Positions 5,590 through 7,293 of a stretch of 7,293 nucleotides of DNA are shown here, piece after piece. The stretch spans positions 1 through 7,293 of the forward strand of contig CAYRML010000069.1 of the NCBI GenBank assembly GCA_964425485.1, given 5' to 3'. Source of the DNA: CAYRML01 sp964425485 (GTDB lineage: Bacteria; Bacillota; Dehalobacteriia; UBA4068). How positions within the stretch are numbered: the first letter of the stretch is position 1; the number at the start of each line of letters is the position of its first letter. Below the pieces are notes generated by a model. It did not search any database. It had not been told where the DNA came from and was given only the letters and a program-made list of their open reading frames with translations. Position numbers and translations under genes: made by a program.

Positions 5590-5723
5590 TGAATCCTCAA
5601 ATTTTTATTGGGGACTACATCAGGGTCTGCCCAATGAAAATATCAAGAACATTTGGCAGTACATGTTCCGATTGCTTTTACTTTTGGCAATAGTATAGTC
5701 ATATATAATTTCAGAAATAAGTA

Positions 5724-6713
5724 TCAAGATTGAATTACTGGTACTATTCGATTTTTTCCTCTTTTTTTTGCTTCATATAAATTTTTATCCGCAGCATGAA
5801 TAAGATCAGTGAAATTCTCTCCTTGATATTGCTTTACACCACCGCTAATCGTAATGTTCAGCCCATCAATAAAAGAATAATCCTCCACCGCCTTTCTTAT
5901 CCGCTCGGAGATATTTTTTGCTTTAATAATATCTGTATCAGAAAATATCACCATAAATTCTTCTCCTCCATATCTGCCTGCGAAATCTTTATCCCTAATG
6001 TTTTTACTAATAATAGACGCAACATCAATAAGCACCTGGTCACCATATACATGGCCTTTAGTATCATTGACTTTTTTAAAATCATCTATATCAAAAATAG
6101 CAATAGATAGAGGACTGCTTTGTCTATTGGCTACTTTTATCTTAGAATTCAAATCCTCAATAAGTGCCCTGTGATTGCCGATTTTTGTCAGCCCATCTAT
6201 AGAGGATATCTCAGAAAGAATCCTGTTTTTGTATTCCAGCTCCAGCTGCGTTTCTTTCTTTTCGGAAATATCAAAAACAATTCCAGCTAGGAATACAGGT
6301 TTACCGTTATCATCATATTGTGTTATTTTTCCACGGTCGTAATACCATTTGAATGTTCCGTCTTTCGCCTTTATACGGTATTCGACCTCATATACATCTG
6401 CTTTGCCATACAAGTGATCGCGCATAGCGTCCATCGTTTTTTGAAAATCCTCCGGATGCAGCTTGTCCGTAAAAAACTGATATGTAACAGGGCCCTCTAT
6501 CTCGCCGATATCATATCCTAGTGTAGTAATTTTCAATGGATTAAAAGTTACAGCATTGGTTTTTATATTCCAATACCAATGACCAAGATTTCCGGTCCAG
6601 GCATATTCCAATTTGACAGCCTGTTCTTTTTCTTTAAGCAATTCACGGTTCATAACTTCAAGTTCTTCTATCCGTTGAAGTAAATCTTCTCTTGTAAAAT
6701 CGCAATATCCCAT
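5724..6713 (-). CDS. PAS-GGDEF diguanylate cyclase
   Basis: Makes cyclic-di-GMP from two GTP. In the 329-residue form, an N-terminal coiled coil (about 9-36, ELEVMNRELLKEKEQ) leads to a PAS domain with its C-terminal PAC part (about 40-150; the last strand is FLAGIVFDISEKK). A short signalling helix follows, then a GGDEF domain (about 170-327). The active site GGEEF is intact (249-253, in RYGGEEF), the metal-binding Asp is in FDIDDFK (208-213), and the DGLTKIGNHR opening is canonical. An inhibitory site RDKD (240-243) lies five residues before RYGGEEF's Gly pair, as in cyclases with product feedback. There is no membrane segment, so it is a cytosolic sensor; the PAS ligand is unknown. I prefer ATG at 6713, seven bases after AGGGGG, over an upstream TTG (6731) that overlaps the preceding stop. 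It is the second gene of a unit with the HD-GYP gene. Confidence 0.9.
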   Translation of the reverse strand: MGYCDFTREDLLQRIEELEVMNRELLKEKEQAVKLEYAWTGNLGHWYWNIKTNAVTFNPLKITTLGYDIGEIEGPVTYQFFTDKLHPEDFQKTMDAMRDHLYGKADVYEVEYRIKAKDGTFKWYYDRGKITQYDDNGKPVFLAGIVFDISEKKETQLELEYKNRILSEISSIDGLTKIGNHRALIEDLNSKIKVANRQSSPLSIAIFDIDDFKKVNDTKGHVYGDQVLIDVASIISKNIRDKDFAGRYGGEEFMVIFSDTDIIKAKNISERIRKAVEDYSFIDGLNITISGGVKQYQGENFTDLIHAADKNLYEAKKRGKNRIVPVIQS

Positions 6714-6727
6714 TGCTGCACCCCCTG

Positions 6728-7293
6728 TCAATTATCTTCTTTTATCATCTGAATAAACAATTTGGCAATTTGCGGATCAAATTGTTTTCCTGCTTCTTCA
6801 TAAATTATATCAATAGCTACACTTTTCCTTTCAGCTATTGCCGGCCGGCTTTTATGTAATATCCAGTCATAGGTTTCTGCGATTGATATAATTCTTGATA
6901 TTAAGGGGATTTGTTCACCCGAAAGGCCTCTTGGATACCCCATACCATCCCATCTTTCATGATGGCTGTAGACATATTCTGATAGGTCCAACGTATCATC
7001 AAATAGATTTAAGATACGATATCCGGTAGCCGGATGCTGCCTAAATTTTTCCATCTCGTCTTCCGTCAAAGATTCTTTTGCTAAGATCATTTCATCAAGT
7101 GTGATTTTACCAATATCATGGTAGTATCCCGCTCTCTTCAATTGAATAATTTTCCTTTCCGAAAGATGCAAAGCAGAGCCAAATTTACTGCATAGTTCAC
7201 TGACATTAATTGCATGCTGCTTCTCTTTGGGGCTCCTTGAATGCAAAGTTTCAACTATGGTATCGATAATATCTTGATTGACAATTCTGCGAT
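6728..7293 (-). CDS. HD-GYP cyclic-di-GMP phosphodiesterase (C-terminal part, cut by window edge)
   Basis: Degrades cyclic-di-GMP. The visible 187 residues form most of an HD-GYP domain: the opening IVETLHSRSPKEKQHA, the metal-binding HD in YYHDIGKI, RQHPATGYRIL, then HHERWDGMGYPRGL with the defining GYP, and IPLISRIISIAETYD near the end. The usual ligand histidines are all present, so it should be active. The frame stays open to the window edge, and the segment before TTG 7246 (IIDTIVET) is typical of this domain, so that TTG is not the true start; a sensor domain (PAS or GGDEF) probably lies outside. It ends 14 bases before the cyclase start, so the two genes are almost certainly co-transcribed, with this one first. 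Confidence 0.9.
   Translation of the reverse strand, partial: RRIVNQDIIDTIVETLHSRSPKEKQHAINVSELCSKFGSALHLSERKIIQLKRAGYYHDIGKITLDEMILAKESLTEDEMEKFRQHPATGYRILNLFDDTLDLSEYVYSHHERWDGMGYPRGLSGEQIPLISRIISIAETYDWILHKSRPAIAERKSVAIDIIYEEAGKQFDPQIAKLFIQMIKEDN

Larger units (their letters stand above)
5327..5723. other. Gene-poor stretch between the zinc-ribbon operon and the GGDEF gene
   Basis: No convincing gene is present. The + strand frame at 5498-5698 (TTG start, no ribosome site) gives a composition unlike a real protein. On the - strand, 5494-5547 reads MDGDTMGSKKGSLDTLN and stops; it could be the tail of a lost gene or mobile element, but a stop lies nine codons upstream of its ATG. Also present are a 13-bp tandem repeat, an inverted repeat GCCCAT/ATGGGC (5527-5532 and 5546-5551) and a hairpin GAACAT/ATGTTC (5647-5652 and 5663-5668). 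None has a proper T-tail, so the end of the GGDEF transcript is not obvious. Confidence 0.5.

Noticed and set aside
5498..5698. 66-codon + strand ORF in the gene-poor gap
   Set aside because: TTG start without a ribosome site, spans the 13-bp tandem repeat, and has no domain-like pattern.
7244..7246. TTG as the start of the HD-GYP gene
   Set aside because: The frame continues to the window edge with residues typical of the HD-GYP domain, so the start is outside the window.

Overview
The window looks like a chromosomal segment of a low-GC Gram-positive anaerobe (Bacillota, Clostridia or Negativicutes type). The evidence is AT-rich intergenic DNA, strong AGGAGG-type ribosome binding sites, sigma-A-like promoters, compact U-tailed hairpin terminators, and families common in that group (a short single-domain cupin, multi-zinc-ribbon proteins, a PAS-GGDEF protein beside an HD-GYP protein). 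The assignment rests on style, not on a marker gene.

Left part (1-2540, mostly + strand). The window opens with a possible last few codons of an unidentified gene. A regulatory stretch follows, with a long imperfect palindrome directly upstream of a -10 element. Next comes a complete 12-helix MFS transporter resembling the anion:cation symporter branch, closed by a strong terminator. The next 300 bases hold a decayed reverse-strand fragment resembling the end of a GNAT acetyltransferase. An extended -10 promoter then drives a 111-residue cupin with its own terminator. After it come a perfect 23-bp tandem duplication, another coding remnant, and a terminator that works in both directions.

Middle part (2540-5330, - strand). 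A three-gene operon with its own promoter encodes, in transcription order: a 114-residue protein made of four zinc ribbons; a 252-residue protein with an N-terminal Cys cluster, a glycine-rich segment, a Cys/His knuckle and three C-terminal ribbons; and a 450-residue protein with two probable PH-like beta domains, a helical part and one C-terminal ribbon. The operon is clearly richer in GC than its neighbours (sampled lines about 55% against 27-38%). It is flanked by decayed coding fragments, which suggests it was acquired or has a different history. Its function is unknown to me, and it is the best candidate for an undescribed system here.

Right part (5330-7293, - strand). A gene-poor stretch of about 400 bases contains a 13-bp tandem repeat, hairpins and a possible short coding remnant. 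Next to it is a two-gene cyclic-di-GMP unit: an HD-GYP phosphodiesterase, cut by the window edge, followed after 14 bases by a PAS-GGDEF diguanylate cyclase with an intact active site and inhibitory site. Opposing enzymes made from one transcript suggest local tuning of c-di-GMP.
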